Shown here piece after piece: positions 28,118 to 36,451 of a stretch of 64,000 nucleotides of DNA (positions are counted from its first letter, which is position 1; every line of letters starts with the position of its first letter). The position numbers and the translations under genes were made by a program. The notes under the pieces are model-generated. The model was not told the origin of the DNA. It saw only the letters and a list, made by a program, of their open reading frames with translations, and ran no database searches. The stretch is from Posidoniimonas corsicana (lineage in GTDB: Bacteria; Planctomycetota; Planctomycetia; Pirellulales; Lacipirellulaceae). The stretch lies in NCBI RefSeq assembly GCF_007859765.1, contig NZ_SIHJ01000001.1, positions 2,171,311 to 2,235,310 on the forward strand. The letters are read 5' to 3'.

Positions 28118-28751
28118 CAGCTTGGTCCTCGTACTCGCCTTGGTTTACCCACACCTGGACGCCAATGTGCCCCTGTGCGGTCTTTGCTTCAACAAAACCG
28201 TAGTCAATCTTCGCTCGCAGGGTGCTCAGCGGGATGCTGCCTGCAATCTGCTTCTCGCGGCGGGCCATCTCGGCGCCGCCCAGCCGCCCCGCCAACTGGA
28301 TCTTGATCCCCTTGGCGCCGGCCTCCATGGTCTGCTCGAGCGCCCGCTTGATCGCACGGCGGAACGGCGCCCGCTTGATCAGCTGCTCGGCGATGTCCTC
28401 GGCGACCAGGTGGGCCTGGATCTCCGGGCGTCCGATCTCCTCAATCTTGATGTTGATCCGGCGGCCGATCAGGTTCTGCAGCTCGTCCTGCAGCTGCTCG
28501 ACCTGCTGGCCCTTGCGGCCGATGATCACGCCCGGCCGGGCCGCGTGCAGCACGACCTTCACCTCGTCGCGGGTCCGCTCGATCTCCACCTTGGGGATGC
28601 CGGCGAACTTGTACTTCTTGGTGACGTAGTCGCGGAGCTTCTTGTCTTCCAGAAGCAGGTCCGCAAACTCCTTCTTCGGAGCGTACCAGCGGCTCTTCCA
28701 GTCGAGCATGATGCCGGTGCGGAATCCGACGGGGTTGACTTTCTGTCCCAT
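28056..28751 (-). CDS. rpsC: 30S ribosomal protein S3
   Basis: 231 residues. MGQKVNPVGFRTGIMLDWKS, the KH domain with PGVIIGRKGQQVEQLQDELQ, and RLGGAEMARREKQIAGSIPL. S3 lies at the mRNA entry tunnel. Its Lys/Ser/Arg-rich tail (ASKKPKRSYKR) overlaps the start of rplP by 62 bp; a real overlap because both reading frames are conserved family sequence here. Confidence 0.98.
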   Translation of the reverse strand: MGQKVNPVGFRTGIMLDWKSRWYAPKKEFADLLLEDKKLRDYVTKKYKFAGIPKVEIERTRDEVKVVLHAARPGVIIGRKGQQVEQLQDELQNLIGRRINIKIEEIGRPEIQAHLVAEDIAEQLIKRAPFRRAIKRALEQTMEAGAKGIKIQLAGRLGGAEMARREKQIAGSIPLSTLRAKIDYGFVEAKTAQGHIGVQVWVNQGEYEDQADGADAQEGQASKKPKRSYKR

Positions 28752-28804
28752 AAGGTTGGGTCGGGGGTCTGGGTGCGGGGTTCAGGAACCCGGTTGGTTA
28801 ACGC

Positions 28805-29131
28805 CTATTCAACCGCGACGGTGATGTGGCTGAATCGCTTCTTGATCACGTGGGCCATGCCGCGCGCCCGGGGACGCATTCGCTTGAACATGGGGCCGCC
28901 GTCGACGCGGGCGTCGATGACCGTCAGGCCGGCCAGGTTGGGCGCCCGCTGGTCCTCGGCGTTGCCCAGGGCGCTCTGCAGCACCTTCTCTAGGAGCCGG
29001 GCGCCGCGGTGCGGCTGGAAGCGGAGGATCGACAGGGCCTCGTCCGCCCGCTTCCCGCGGATCAGGTCCGCCAGGGGACGCACCTTGGTGGCGCTGATTC
29101 GTGCGTGTTTGTGGGTTGCTCGGTAAGCCAT
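28805..29131 (-). CDS. rplV: 50S ribosomal protein L22
   Basis: 108 residues from ATG 29131 (MAYRATHKHARISATKVRPL); the same frame stays open upstream through the rpsS region but that part is not protein-like. DARVDGGPMFKRMRPRARGM covers the hairpin that lines the exit tunnel and contacts macrolides. It follows rpsS by 35 bp; that spacer holds a heptad array (29138-29160). Confidence 0.97.
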   Translation of the reverse strand: MAYRATHKHARISATKVRPLADLIRGKRADEALSILRFQPHRGARLLEKVLQSALGNAEDQRAPNLAGLTVIDARVDGGPMFKRMRPRARGMAHVIKKRFSHITVAVE

Positions 29132-29137
29132 GGTATT

Positions 29138-29160
29138 GCTGTTGGCTGTTGGCGGTTGGC
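29138..29160. repeat. Heptad array between rpsS and rplV
   Basis: GCTGTTG twice, then GCGGTTG, then GC, head to tail, filling most of the 35-bp spacer between the rpsS stop and the rplV start. Same unit as the array at 24725. Confidence 0.7.
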
Positions 29161-29166
29161 CGGGGG

Positions 29167-29436
29167 CTACTTCTTGCCCTTGCCGCTGTGGCCGCGGAAG
29201 GTCCGGGTGGGGGAAAACTCGCCCAGCTTGTGGCCGACCATGTCTTCGGTGACCTGCACCTTCACGTGGACCTTGCCGTTGTGGACCATGAACGTGTGGC
29301 CGACAAACTCGGGCACGATGGTGCAGGCGCGGGCCCAGGTGGTGATCGGGTTCTTGGCGCCGGCGTCGTTCTGCTTCTCTACCTTCATGTAGAGCTTCGG
29401 ATCGACGTAGGGCCCCTTTTTGGTGGAACGACTCAT
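29167..29436 (-). CDS. rpsS: 30S ribosomal protein S19
   Basis: 89 residues, usual length. [40 protein letters not shown] and [20 protein letters not shown] are family signatures. S19 pairs with S13 in the 30S head. It lies 63 bp after rplB. Confidence 0.98.
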   Translation of the reverse strand: MSRSTKKGPYVDPKLYMKVEKQNDAGAKNPITTWARACTIVPEFVGHTFMVHNGKVHVKVQVTEDMVGHKLGEFSPTRTFRGHSGKGKK

Positions 29437-29499
29437 GCTTGGCTTTCAGCTCGTGGCCGCGGCGGCCGGTGGTCGGCCGTGCGGGCGCCGGGACAGCGG

Positions 29500-30363
29500 T
29501 TACTTGGTTACCAGTTTCTGCACGCCGTAACGCTTCGACTTGCGGCGGCGGACGATCGCCTTGTTCGACGGCTTGCGGCGCTGGCGGGTCATGCCGCCCT
29601 TGGCGCTCTTGCCGGTCGGGCTCACCGGGTGACGCCCGCCCTTGGTGCGGCCCTCGCCGCCGCCGTGCGGGTGGTCGATCGGGTTCATCGCGGTGCCGCG
29701 GACGTGCGGGCGGCGGCCGAGCCAACGCTTGCGGCCGGCCTTGCCCAGCACCACGGCGCTGTGGTCGGGGTTGCTGGTGGTGCCGATCGTGGCGCGGCAG
29801 GTGGACGGGATACGCCGGATCTCACCGCTCGGAAGCGAGATCTGGGCCCAGCCGGCCTCGCGGGCCATCAGCGTGGCGCTGGTGCCCGCCGAGCGGCACA
29901 TCACGCCGCCGCGGCCGGCCTGCAGCTCGACGTTGTGCACGACGGTGGCCAGCGGGATCTTCGACAGCGGCAGGCAGTTGCCCACGTTCGGCGGGGCGTC
30001 GGGTCCGCTCATCACCTGGTCGCCGGCCTTCAGGCCGAGCGGGGCGATGATGTACCGGCGCTCGCCGTCGGCGTAGACCAGCAGCGCGATCCGCGCCGAG
30101 CGGTTGGGGTCGTACTGGATGGAGTCGACCGTGGCCAGCACGTTGTCCTTGTTGCGGCGGAAATCGATCAGCCGGTACCGACGCTTGTGGCCGCCGCCGC
30201 GGTGGCGGCAGGTGATCTTGCCCTGGTTGTTGCGTCCGCCGGTCTTGGTGAGGGGACGCAGCAGCGACTTCTCGGGCTTGTAGCCCTTGGTGAGCTCGGA
30301 GAAGTCACTCACCGACGCGTTGCGGCGCCCGGCGGAGGTCGGCTTGTATTTTCGGATGCCCAT
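29500..30363 (-). CDS. rplB: 50S ribosomal protein L2
   Basis: 287 residues, slightly longer than the usual 273. [40 protein letters not shown] and [20 protein letters not shown] (including the essential His of the peptidyl-transferase-centre loop). It is the main organiser of the large-subunit active site. Gap of 78 bp from rplW, with three heptad units. Confidence 0.98.
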   Translation of the reverse strand: MGIRKYKPTSAGRRNASVSDFSELTKGYKPEKSLLRPLTKTGGRNNQGKITCRHRGGGHKRRYRLIDFRRNKDNVLATVDSIQYDPNRSARIALLVYADGERRYIIAPLGLKAGDQVMSGPDAPPNVGNCLPLSKIPLATVVHNVELQAGRGGVMCRSAGTSATLMAREAGWAQISLPSGEIRRIPSTCRATIGTTSNPDHSAVVLGKAGRKRWLGRRPHVRGTAMNPIDHPHGGGEGRTKGGRHPVSPTGKSAKGGMTRQRRKPSNKAIVRRRKSKRYGVQKLVTK

Positions 30364-30387
30364 GATGGCGAAGGCCTTCGGCTTTAG

Positions 30388-30408
30388 GCTGTCAGCTATC
30401 GGCTGTCA
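30388..30408. repeat. Heptad array between rplW and rplB
   Basis: GCTGTCA, GCTATCG, GCTGTCA head to tail at 30388-30408 in the 78-bp spacer. It matches the heptad family (first bases GC, pattern GCTRTYR). Confidence 0.65.
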
Positions 30409-30441
30409 GGTGTGGTGTGTGGTCGATCGTGCGGGGTCGGC

Positions 30442-30756
30442 CTAGAAGAAGTCGATGCGGTGCTCTTCGTTGAGCGTGACAATAGCCTTCTTCCAGTCGC
30501 TCGTGCGGCCGTAGCGGAACTTGGTGCGACGCAGCTTGCCCTTGCGGTTCTGGGTCGCGACCTTTTCGACCTTCACGTCGAACAGCGACTCGACCGCCCG
30601 ACGGATGTCCTCCTTGGTCGCTAGCCGGCTCACCTCGAACGAGTAGGCGTTGTTGCGGCTGGAGCGGTGCACGCCCTTCTCGGTGACCAGCGGACGCAGG
30701 ATGACCTGGTGCGGCTCGAGCGTGAGCGACGTCTTCTGTGGGATGTGCCGTGGCAT
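30442..30756 (-). CDS. rplW: 50S ribosomal protein L23
   Basis: 104 residues. LEPHQVILRPLVTEKGVHRS at the start, EVSRLATKEDIRRAVESLFD in the middle and WKKAIVTLNEEHRIDFF at the end. L23 marks the tunnel exit and recruits trigger factor and SRP. It starts 3 bp after the rplD stop, so the two are coupled. Confidence 0.97.
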   Translation of the reverse strand: MPRHIPQKTSLTLEPHQVILRPLVTEKGVHRSSRNNAYSFEVSRLATKEDIRRAVESLFDVKVEKVATQNRKGKLRRTKFRYGRTSDWKKAIVTLNEEHRIDFF

Positions 30757-30759
30757 GGT

Positions 30760-31425
30760 TTATTCCTCTCCGTCGGACGTGCTCGCGGACGAACCATTCC
30801 CGCCGGCCTTGGCCTTGAGGGCCTCGATGGCCGCCTTGGTGATCAGCACCCGGCGGGACGAGAGTAGGTTCAGGGCGTTGAGGTCGCTGGCGCGGGAGAC
30901 GCTCACCTTGGCGATGTTCCGGGCGCTCTTGTAGACGTTGACGTCGTGCTCGGCGGTGGTGACCAGCAGCGAGCTGCCGTCGCAGCCCAGGTTCTTGATG
31001 ACCTGGGCCATGTCCTTGGTCTTGGGGGCGTCGAACTTCAGGTCGTCGATCACCACCAGCTCGTCGTCCTGCACCTTCGAAGCGAAGGCCATGCGCGTGG
31101 CGAGCTGCAGCGCCTTGCGGGGCAGCCGGTACGAGTAGTCGCGGGGCTTGATCGCGAAGATGTGCCCGCCGCCACGACGCACGCCGCTGCGGCGGCTGCC
31201 GGCGCGGGCGTTGCCCGTGCCCTTCTGGCGGTACATCTTCTTGGTCGTGCCGGCGACCTCGCCGCGGGACTTGGTCTTGTGCGAGCCCTGCCGCTGGTTG
31301 GCCTGGTACATCACCACGGCGTCGTGCAGCAGCTGCTTGTTGATGCTGGACGCAAAGTCTTCGGCCTCGACGTTCAAGGTGCCGACCTTGTTGCCCTTGC
31401 GATCGTGGACAGTGAGTTTTGGCAT
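30760..31425 (-). CDS. rplD: 50S ribosomal protein L4
   Basis: 221 residues. MPKLTVHDRKGNKVGTLNVE, the tunnel-loop QKGTGNARAGSRRSGVRRGG and FAIKPRDYSYRLPRKALQLA. L4 lines the exit tunnel and in E. coli represses the S10 operon through a leader RNA. The C-terminus carries a short Gly/Ser tail. It follows rplC by 61 bp. Confidence 0.98.
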   Translation of the reverse strand: MPKLTVHDRKGNKVGTLNVEAEDFASSINKQLLHDAVVMYQANQRQGSHKTKSRGEVAGTTKKMYRQKGTGNARAGSRRSGVRRGGGHIFAIKPRDYSYRLPRKALQLATRMAFASKVQDDELVVIDDLKFDAPKTKDMAQVIKNLGCDGSSLLVTTAEHDVNVYKSARNIAKVSVSRASDLNALNLLSSRRVLITKAAIEALKAKAGGNGSSASTSDGEE

Positions 31426-31430
31426 TGCTG

Positions 31431-31451
31431 GCTACCGGCGGACGGCTGGCA
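31431..31451. repeat. Degenerate heptad units between rplC and rplD
   Basis: GCTACCG, GCGGACG, GCTGGCA at 31431-31451 in the 61-bp spacer, weaker matches to the GCTGTTR-type heptad but in the same 7-bp register. Confidence 0.45.
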
Positions 31452-31486
31452 GCAGGGCTAGGCCCCGCGGCTCGGCCGAAGGCCCT

Positions 31487-32188
31487 CTAGAGTGTGTTGG
31501 TCTTGCGGATCGCGACGTACGCGCCATTCGGGCCGGGGACGGCGCCACGGATGACAATCAGGTTGTTCTCGGCGTCGACGCTCACCACCTTCTGGTTGCG
31601 GATGGTGCAGCGGGCGTTGCCGTACTGACCCGGCATCCGCACGCCCTTGAACAAGCGGCTCGGGTAGGCGCTGCAGCCGGTGCCGCCGAGGTGGCGGTGG
31701 CACTTCTTAACGCCGTGCGTGGCGCGCTGGCCGGAGAAGTTGTGGCGCTTCATGGCGCCGGAGAAGCCGCGGCCCTTGCTGGTGGACGTGACGTCCACGC
31801 GGTCGATCTCGGCGAACTTCTCGACGGTGACCTCGCCGCCGACTTCCAGACCGTCGGGGCTGCCGCGGAACTCGCGGACCCACCGCTTCGGCTCGCAGCC
31901 GGCCTTGGCGACCGCTTCGACGCCCGCGGCCGACCGCTTCTTGGAACGCTTGCTGTCTAGCTTCGCGACGTGACCTCGCTCGCTGCGGCGGGCGAGACGA
32001 CGGGGCTTATCGAGGTAGCCCAGCTGCACGGCTTCGTAGCCGTCCCGCTCGGGCGTGCGGACCTGCAGCACGCTGCAGGGGCCGGCCTGGAGCACGGTGA
32101 CCGGCACAGCCGACCCCGCCTCGTCGAATACCTGGGTCATCCCGACCTTGCGGCCCAGGATCCCAATTGCTTTTTCCGTACCGGCCAT
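31487..32188 (-). CDS. rplC: 50S ribosomal protein L3
   Basis: 233 residues from ATG 32188 (MAGTEKAIGILGRKVGMTQV); the frame is open upstream to 32278 but the family starts here. FSGAMKRHNFSGQRATHGVK and the RLFKGVRMPGQYGN block near the peptidyl-transferase centre are present. L3 is one of the two assembly initiators of the large subunit. It lies 273 bp after rpsJ, an unusually wide gap that contains a hairpin. Confidence 0.97.
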   Translation of the reverse strand: MAGTEKAIGILGRKVGMTQVFDEAGSAVPVTVLQAGPCSVLQVRTPERDGYEAVQLGYLDKPRRLARRSERGHVAKLDSKRSKKRSAAGVEAVAKAGCEPKRWVREFRGSPDGLEVGGEVTVEKFAEIDRVDVTSTSKGRGFSGAMKRHNFSGQRATHGVKKCHRHLGGTGCSAYPSRLFKGVRMPGQYGNARCTIRNQKVVSVDAENNLIVIRGAVPGPNGAYVAIRKTNTL

Positions 32189-32246
32189 GCCGCCACGCCT
32201 TCCGTCGTCTTGTGGTTGTAGGTCACGTTGCCGGCAAGAGACACGC

Positions 32247-32281
32247 GGCTTGGGAATCCAGCTAGGCTGGGGGCCCAAGCC
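32247..32281 (-). promoter_or_regulatory. Two-part hairpin in the rpsJ-rplC spacer (possible leader/autoregulatory RNA)
   Basis: GGCTTGGG (32247-32254) pairs with CCCAAGCC (32274-32281). Within it CCAGC (32258-32262) pairs with GCTGG (32266-32270), separated by AAT and GGG. It sits about 60 bp before the rplC start. In E. coli, L4 binds a leader RNA of this operon; a similar role here is only inference. Confidence 0.45.
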
Positions 32282-32461
32282 CCGGCTTACTTGCCTGGCG
32301 TCCAGTCATGCTTTCGCTTGAATGGCTGCTTGACGCAGTGCCCAGGGGTGATTTTGTCGGTTGGCGGTCAGCCGCCTTGGCGCCAGGCCCGACGATGCTG
32401 GCGTCGCCACGGTAGGCCAATCGCTAGGGGCGAGGCCACACGTGAGCGATTATTATCGCGT

Positions 32462-32785
32462 CTAGGAGGTGGTCGCCTTGATCTTGATATCGACGCCAGC
32501 CGGGAGGCTCAGCTTGTTGAGAGCCTCGATCGTCTTGGCGGTCGCCTGCACGATGTCGATCAGACGCTTGTGCGTACGGATCTCGAACTGTTGGCGTGAC
32601 TTCTTGTCCACGTGCGGTCCGCGGAGGACCGTGTAACGCTCGATCCGCGTCGGCAGCGGGATAGGCCCATGAACAACGGAGTTCGTCCGCTTGGCCGTAT
32701 CCACGATCTCGGCGGCGCTCTGGTCGAGAGCCGCGTGATCATAGGCTTCCATTCGGATCCGGATTACTTCTTGACTCGATGCCAC
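32462..32785 (-). CDS. rpsJ: 30S ribosomal protein S10
   Basis: 107 residues, usual length. [40 protein letters not shown] and [20 protein letters not shown] are family blocks. It also forms the antitermination complex with NusB. It is the first gene of the cluster; the promoter candidate lies 126-154 bp upstream. Confidence 0.98.
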   Translation of the reverse strand: MASSQEVIRIRMEAYDHAALDQSAAEIVDTAKRTNSVVHGPIPLPTRIERYTVLRGPHVDKKSRQQFEIRTHKRLIDIVQATAKTIEALNKLSLPAGVDIKIKATTS

Positions 32786-33126
32786 CGGGTCGTACCTATC
32801 GGGTTCAGCTGCCGAGGGGCCTGCCTTGAAGGAAAACAGGCCGCAACGGGTGCAAGAGCGTCAATTCTCAAACAGCACCAGTGTCCCCAGCGTGTCGCGG
32901 GGAATCGGTGAGTTTATGGTGGTCCCAGCAGGCTGTCAATAACGCCCCAGGGCTTTTTCATTCCTCCTGCGGCCCGCCCACCGGTTGTGCCGCGCTGGCA
33001 GAGGTTGCGGGCGAAATTGCTGGCATTGGAGTTCCCGGTCGGGGATAACCGTTGGGGATAAGCTGTCGGTCGGCGGCTTCGGGCGGTTGTTTTCATGGGA
33101 GGGGGCACAGTTTGAGCGGTACAACA
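32786..33126. other. 341-bp divergent intergenic region between rpsJ and the propeller gene
   Basis: It contains the candidate promoter of the ribosomal cluster (32911-32939, minus strand). I see no ORF with family resemblance and no hairpin with a T-run. The promoter of the plus-strand gene at 33127 is expected here too, but not recognised. Confidence 0.5.
32911..32939 (-). promoter_or_regulatory. Candidate sigma-70 promoter for the S10-spc-alpha cluster
   Basis: Minus strand: consensus -35 TTGACA (32939-32934), 17-bp spacer, -10 TAAACT (32916-32911). Expected transcript start near 32904, giving a leader of about 120 nt ahead of rpsJ. Six of six matches in the -35 box with ideal spacing is unlikely by chance in such GC-rich DNA. 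Confidence 0.65.
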
Positions 33127-34425
33127 ATGCTGACGCGGTCCGGGCGGGTCTTAGCGATGTCGGTTGCGTGGCTGGGTTCCGCTGTGGGGCTCGCTTCGGA
33201 GGCCCAGTGGCCGCAGTTCCGCGGCCCCGATGGCCAGGGGAACGTGGCCGGGACGCGGGCCCCCTACTCCTGGGGTGAGGACGACGGGGTCCGGTGGAAG
33301 ACCGCACTACGCGGCGAGGGCTGGTCCTCTCCGGTGGTGCTGGGCGATCAGATCTGGGTCACGGCGGCGGAGAAGGAGGGCCCGGAGGCGCCGGGCGAGC
33401 AGGGGACCGTCAGCGTCGACAAGGTTAAGCTGTGGGCCATCTGTATCTCGCGGCAGAGCGGCGAGGTGACCCGCGAGATCCCCCTGTTCGAGATCGACGA
33501 TCCCGAACGGATCCACTCCCAGAACAGCTACGCCTCGCCGACGCCCTGCGTTGCCGGCGAGTTGGTGATCTGCCACTTCGGCCGGAACGGGACGGTGTGC
33601 ATCGACTCCGCCAGCGGCGAGGTTGTGTGGAGCAAGGCGTTTGTCATCGACCACTACGTCGGTGCCGGGAGTTCGCCGATCGTCTGCGGTGGTCAGCTCA
33701 TCTTAGTGTGCGACGGCGCCGATCGGCAGTTCGTCGTGGCCCTCAACCCGCAGACCGGCGACGAAGTTTGGCGCCAGGACCGGCCGCCAATCCGCGCGTC
33801 GAACCCGGACATGCGGAAGTCGTTCTGCACGCCCTTGGCGCTGGTGCACCAGGGTCAGGCGTTGGTGGTGGCCCCCGGCGCCCAGTGGGGCGTGGCCTAC
33901 CGCCCGGAGGACGGCAGTGAGGTCTGGCGATACGACCACGGCTCTGGCTTCTCGCTGGTTCCCTGCCCGGTGAGCGACGGCGAGTCGGTCTTCTACTGCA
34001 CCGGGTTCGCAGGCGATGCGGTGCTAGCATTGCCACTGTCGGGAGAAGGTGAGCTGGAAGAGTCGGCGGCTCGGTGGCGCCACAAGCGGCAGGCGCCGCA
34101 TCAGCCGTCGCCCGTGCTGCACGCCGGCCGGCTTCTGATGGTCAGCGACACCGGCATCGCCCAGTGCCTGGAAGTGGAAAGCGGGGAGGTGCTGTGGAAG
34201 AAGCGTCTCGGCGGCAACTACGCCGCGTCGCTCCTGCGTGTCAACGACCGCTACTACCTCTTCAGCAAAGAGGGCGTGGCCACCTGCCTGAACGCCGATG
34301 GAGAGGTTCTGTTGGAGAACCGTTTGGACGGCCGGTTCCACGCCACGCCGGCCATCGTCGACGACGAGTGGATCATCCGCACCAACACGCACCTCTACGC
34401 CATCGGCGCCTACGAGCGGATCTAG
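33127..34425 (+). CDS. Secreted PQQ-like beta-propeller repeat protein
   Basis: 432 residues from ATG 33127 (MLTRSGRVLAMSVAWLGSAV); the open frame extends 25 codons upstream but the signal peptide begins here. Cleavage is likely after GLAS. Then the planctomycete-type opening QWPQFRGPDGQGNVAGT and repeated propeller blades such as IDSASGEVVW, LNPQTGDEVW and YRPEDGSEVW. Proteins of this type are exported and their ligand is usually unknown; real PQQ cofactor ligands are not evident. It stands alone on the plus strand. Confidence 0.85.
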   Translation: MLTRSGRVLAMSVAWLGSAVGLASEAQWPQFRGPDGQGNVAGTRAPYSWGEDDGVRWKTALRGEGWSSPVVLGDQIWVTAAEKEGPEAPGEQGTVSVDKVKLWAICISRQSGEVTREIPLFEIDDPERIHSQNSYASPTPCVAGELVICHFGRNGTVCIDSASGEVVWSKAFVIDHYVGAGSSPIVCGGQLILVCDGADRQFVVALNPQTGDEVWRQDRPPIRASNPDMRKSFCTPLALVHQGQALVVAPGAQWGVAYRPEDGSEVWRYDHGSGFSLVPCPVSDGESVFYCTGFAGDAVLALPLSGEGELEESAARWRHKRQAPHQPSPVLHAGRLLMVSDTGIAQCLEVESGEVLWKKRLGGNYAASLLRVNDRYYLFSKEGVATCLNADGEVLLENRLDGRFHATPAIVDDEWIIRTNTHLYAIGAYERI

Positions 34426-34464
34426 CGACTGGGCGGAGCGGGGCGTGCCCCCTAGAGTCTGAGC

Positions 34465-34797
34465 ATGTCCGTTTCGCTCCTCGATCGTTGGGCTAACTGG
34501 ATCGGTGACCGATCGCTCGAGCAGGCGATACAGGCCGAGCTCCGGCGGGGCGGGTTTGCGGTGCACGCCTCGAAGATTATCCGCCCCCGGCTGGTGGCCA
34601 TCGAGCGTCCGGGCTGGGTGCAGGTCCACCGGTTCGAAGTCGAAACGCTTGATTCCGAGCGCCACGCCGTGCGGTTGTTTGGCGCGGTCCGCGACGACGG
34701 CCGGTCGGAGCGGCCCCGCGTGGTGCTGACACACGACCGGAACGAGCGTGACTCGCAGCTAGACGCCTGGTGCGAAGGGCTTATCCGTCGAGACTAG
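34465..34797 (+). CDS. Hypothetical protein
   Basis: 110 residues starting MSVSLLDRWANWIGDRSLEQ at ATG 34465. It is a soluble alpha/beta protein rich in Arg and Glu. TAGAGT, a possible -10 element, lies 6 bp before the ATG, which would make the message leaderless. Its stop overlaps that of the convergent deacetylase gene by 4 bp. I recognise no family. Confidence 0.65.
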   Translation: MSVSLLDRWANWIGDRSLEQAIQAELRRGGFAVHASKIIRPRLVAIERPGWVQVHRFEVETLDSERHAVRLFGAVRDDGRSERPRVVLTHDRNERDSQLDAWCEGLIRRD

Positions 34798-35759
34798 CGG
34801 TCGGAGAGGTGAGACCGCGGGGCGCCAAGCAACCCGGTGAGCGTCACGAACCGCAGGCCCTTCTGTTTGAGCTTTGGCAGCGCTTGTTCGAGTGCCTCGG
34901 CGGTGCGGAGGCCCCGCGATGGGCCGTCGTGCAGCACGATGATGTCCCCAGGGTGGGTGCGGGCCAGCAGGTAGTTGGCCAAGAATCGGCTCGACGCGAT
35001 GTGTGAGTCCAGCGGGAACACGGACCCCAACACCAGCCGGCCCCCGTGAGTCTCGGCGGCCGCCACCATCGCTCCGTCGTAGAATCCGCCGCCCGGTCGG
35101 AGCCAGCGGACCTCGCCGAAACGACGCAGCCGCTCGCCGGACACGCGGATGTCTTCGCTGAACTCTGCTGGGCTCATCCGCCAGCCGCGTACGTCGGCGG
35201 TCTGGTGGTTTGCGATCTCGTGGCCCGCGGCCACGATGTCGGCTAGCAACGCCTCGTTGCCGTCGATCGAGTCCGATAAAACGAAGAACGTGGCTTGAAC
35301 ATCGTGGTTCGCCAGTACATCGAGGATGGCGGGGGTGGAGGTAGGGTCGACCGAGTCGTCGATCGTCAGGGCAACGGTCGGGCCGCCTGAGGGGTCGGCG
35401 TAGAAGGGCGTGCTGGGGGAGTTGAGCAGCCCGAGCAGCCATGCGGGCGGGAAGGTCGCCAGCAGCGGGACGCCCAGGGCGTAGGCCCCCGCGGCATTTG
35501 CCAGGCGGGCCCATCGCGGCCCCGCCGCGCCCAGGCCAGCCAGAGAAGCTACTAACGCAGCCTGCGTCAGCAATTCGACGCCCCAGAATCCGAGCCCGGG
35601 CCCCACCGGTATCCACCGCGACACTTGCGGCGACGATCGAAACCGCGGCCAATAGGGTTGCCCAGGTGGTCCCCACAGCGATACGCAGGCCAAGTGGCTT
35701 GCGGTGATTGCCATGGGGGCGGACCGTCGGCATAATCGCGTATGTGTTCGTCTGTTCAC
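34794..35759 (-). CDS. NodB-type polysaccharide deacetylase, membrane-anchored; N-terminal reading frame uncertain
   Basis: 321 residues from GTG 35759; ATG 35714 is a second option. Two hydrophobic segments (FWGVELLTQAALVASLAGLG and GAYALGVPLLATFPPAWLLG) precede the NodB domain: TIDDSVDPTSTPAILDVLAN with the two Asp, HEIANHQTADVRGW with the metal His but Asp instead of the usual second His, RPGGGFYDGAM and IIVLHDGPSRG. Such enzymes remove acetyl groups from surface or wall sugars. The first 50 residues of this frame are not membrane-like, while another frame there is; see findings for a possible frameshift. Confidence 0.7.
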   Translation of the reverse strand: MNRRTHTRLCRRSAPMAITASHLACVSLWGPPGQPYWPRFRSSPQVSRWIPVGPGLGFWGVELLTQAALVASLAGLGAAGPRWARLANAAGAYALGVPLLATFPPAWLLGLLNSPSTPFYADPSGGPTVALTIDDSVDPTSTPAILDVLANHDVQATFFVLSDSIDGNEALLADIVAAGHEIANHQTADVRGWRMSPAEFSEDIRVSGERLRRFGEVRWLRPGGGFYDGAMVAAAETHGGRLVLGSVFPLDSHIASSRFLANYLLARTHPGDIIVLHDGPSRGLRTAEALEQALPKLKQKGLRFVTLTGLLGAPRSHLSDR

Positions 35760-35795
35760 CTATTCGGTTGGGCCATTAACACGGAGTTCTCGACG

Positions 35796-36347
35796 ATGAT
35801 TCTACGAACGTTTGGTCTTTCGGTGGTTGTGTTCACGTCTTGGGTTGCGGGGGCGGCTTTCGCTCAGGGGCTGCCTCAGCCCGGTAAGGAGCACGAGTTG
35901 CTGAAGAAGGAGGTCGGGGAGTGGACCGCGGAGGCCACTGTCTGGATTGCGCCGGGCGTGGAGCCAATGAAGTCCACCGGCGCCGAGAGCAACAAGATGC
36001 TCGGCGGCTTTTGGCTGCTGAGCGACTTCAAGGGCGAATTCGGCGGCGTGCCCTTCACCGGACGCGGTCAGCTGGGCTTCGAGCCCGAAACGGGCAAGTA
36101 TGTCACCACTTGGGTCGACTCGATGGTCCCCAGCCTGTTTGTTGCCCGCGGAGACTACGACGCCAAGTCCCGCACCCTGACGCTGCTCGGCGATGGGGTC
36201 GACATGAACACGGGCGCCAAGAAGCAGTACAAAGCGGTGTCCCGCTATGTGGATGACGACCACAAGGTTTTCACCATGTTCGAGGCCGAACCCGGCTCGG
36301 ACGATTGGCGGAAGAGCATGGAGATGCGGTACACGCGGAAAGACTAG
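35796..36347 (+). CDS. Secreted DUF1579-like protein
   Basis: 183 residues from ATG 35796 (MILRTFGLSVVVFTSWVAGA), preceded by GGAG; the frame opens further upstream but the signal peptide starts here, with cleavage after AFA. Mature part matches the DUF1579 pattern: HELLKKEVGEWTAEATVW, GGFWLLSDFKGEFGGVPFTG, GFEPETGKYVTTWVDSM. Family function is unknown. It is divergent from the deacetylase gene and ends at a two-way terminator. Confidence 0.8.
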   Translation: MILRTFGLSVVVFTSWVAGAAFAQGLPQPGKEHELLKKEVGEWTAEATVWIAPGVEPMKSTGAESNKMLGGFWLLSDFKGEFGGVPFTGRGQLGFEPETGKYVTTWVDSMVPSLFVARGDYDAKSRTLTLLGDGVDMNTGAKKQYKAVSRYVDDDHKVFTMFEAEPGSDDWRKSMEMRYTRKD

Positions 36348-36375
36348 CGGCGGGGCGGTCGGTACAGCGCCAGCA

Positions 36376-36416
36376 ACAAAAAAGCGGCGGTCCCCACGGG
36401 ACCGCCGCTTAGTTTT
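36376..36416. terminator. Bidirectional intrinsic terminator
   Basis: AAGCGGCGGTCCC (36382-36394) pairs with GGGACCGCCGCTT (36398-36410) around a 3-base loop. An A-run lies on the left and a T-run (TTTTT) on the right, so it can stop the plus-strand DUF1579 gene and the minus-strand PEP-CTERM gene. Confidence 0.85.
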
Positions 36417-36430
36417 TCTTCGTTGCTCGC

Positions 36431-36451
36431 GCTGTCGGCTGTTAGCCGTTG
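36431..36451. repeat. Heptad units at the end of the PEP-CTERM gene
   Basis: GCTGTCG, GCTGTTA, GCCGTTG head to tail at 36431-36451. The second unit contains the complement of the TAA stop codon (36442-36444), so the array abuts and enters the gene end. This copy lies outside the ribosomal operons. Confidence 0.55.

Noticed and set aside
34453-34458. TAGAGT as a promoter -10 box for the hypothetical at 34465
   Set aside because: No -35 element at a fitting distance; kept only as a remark in the gene entry.
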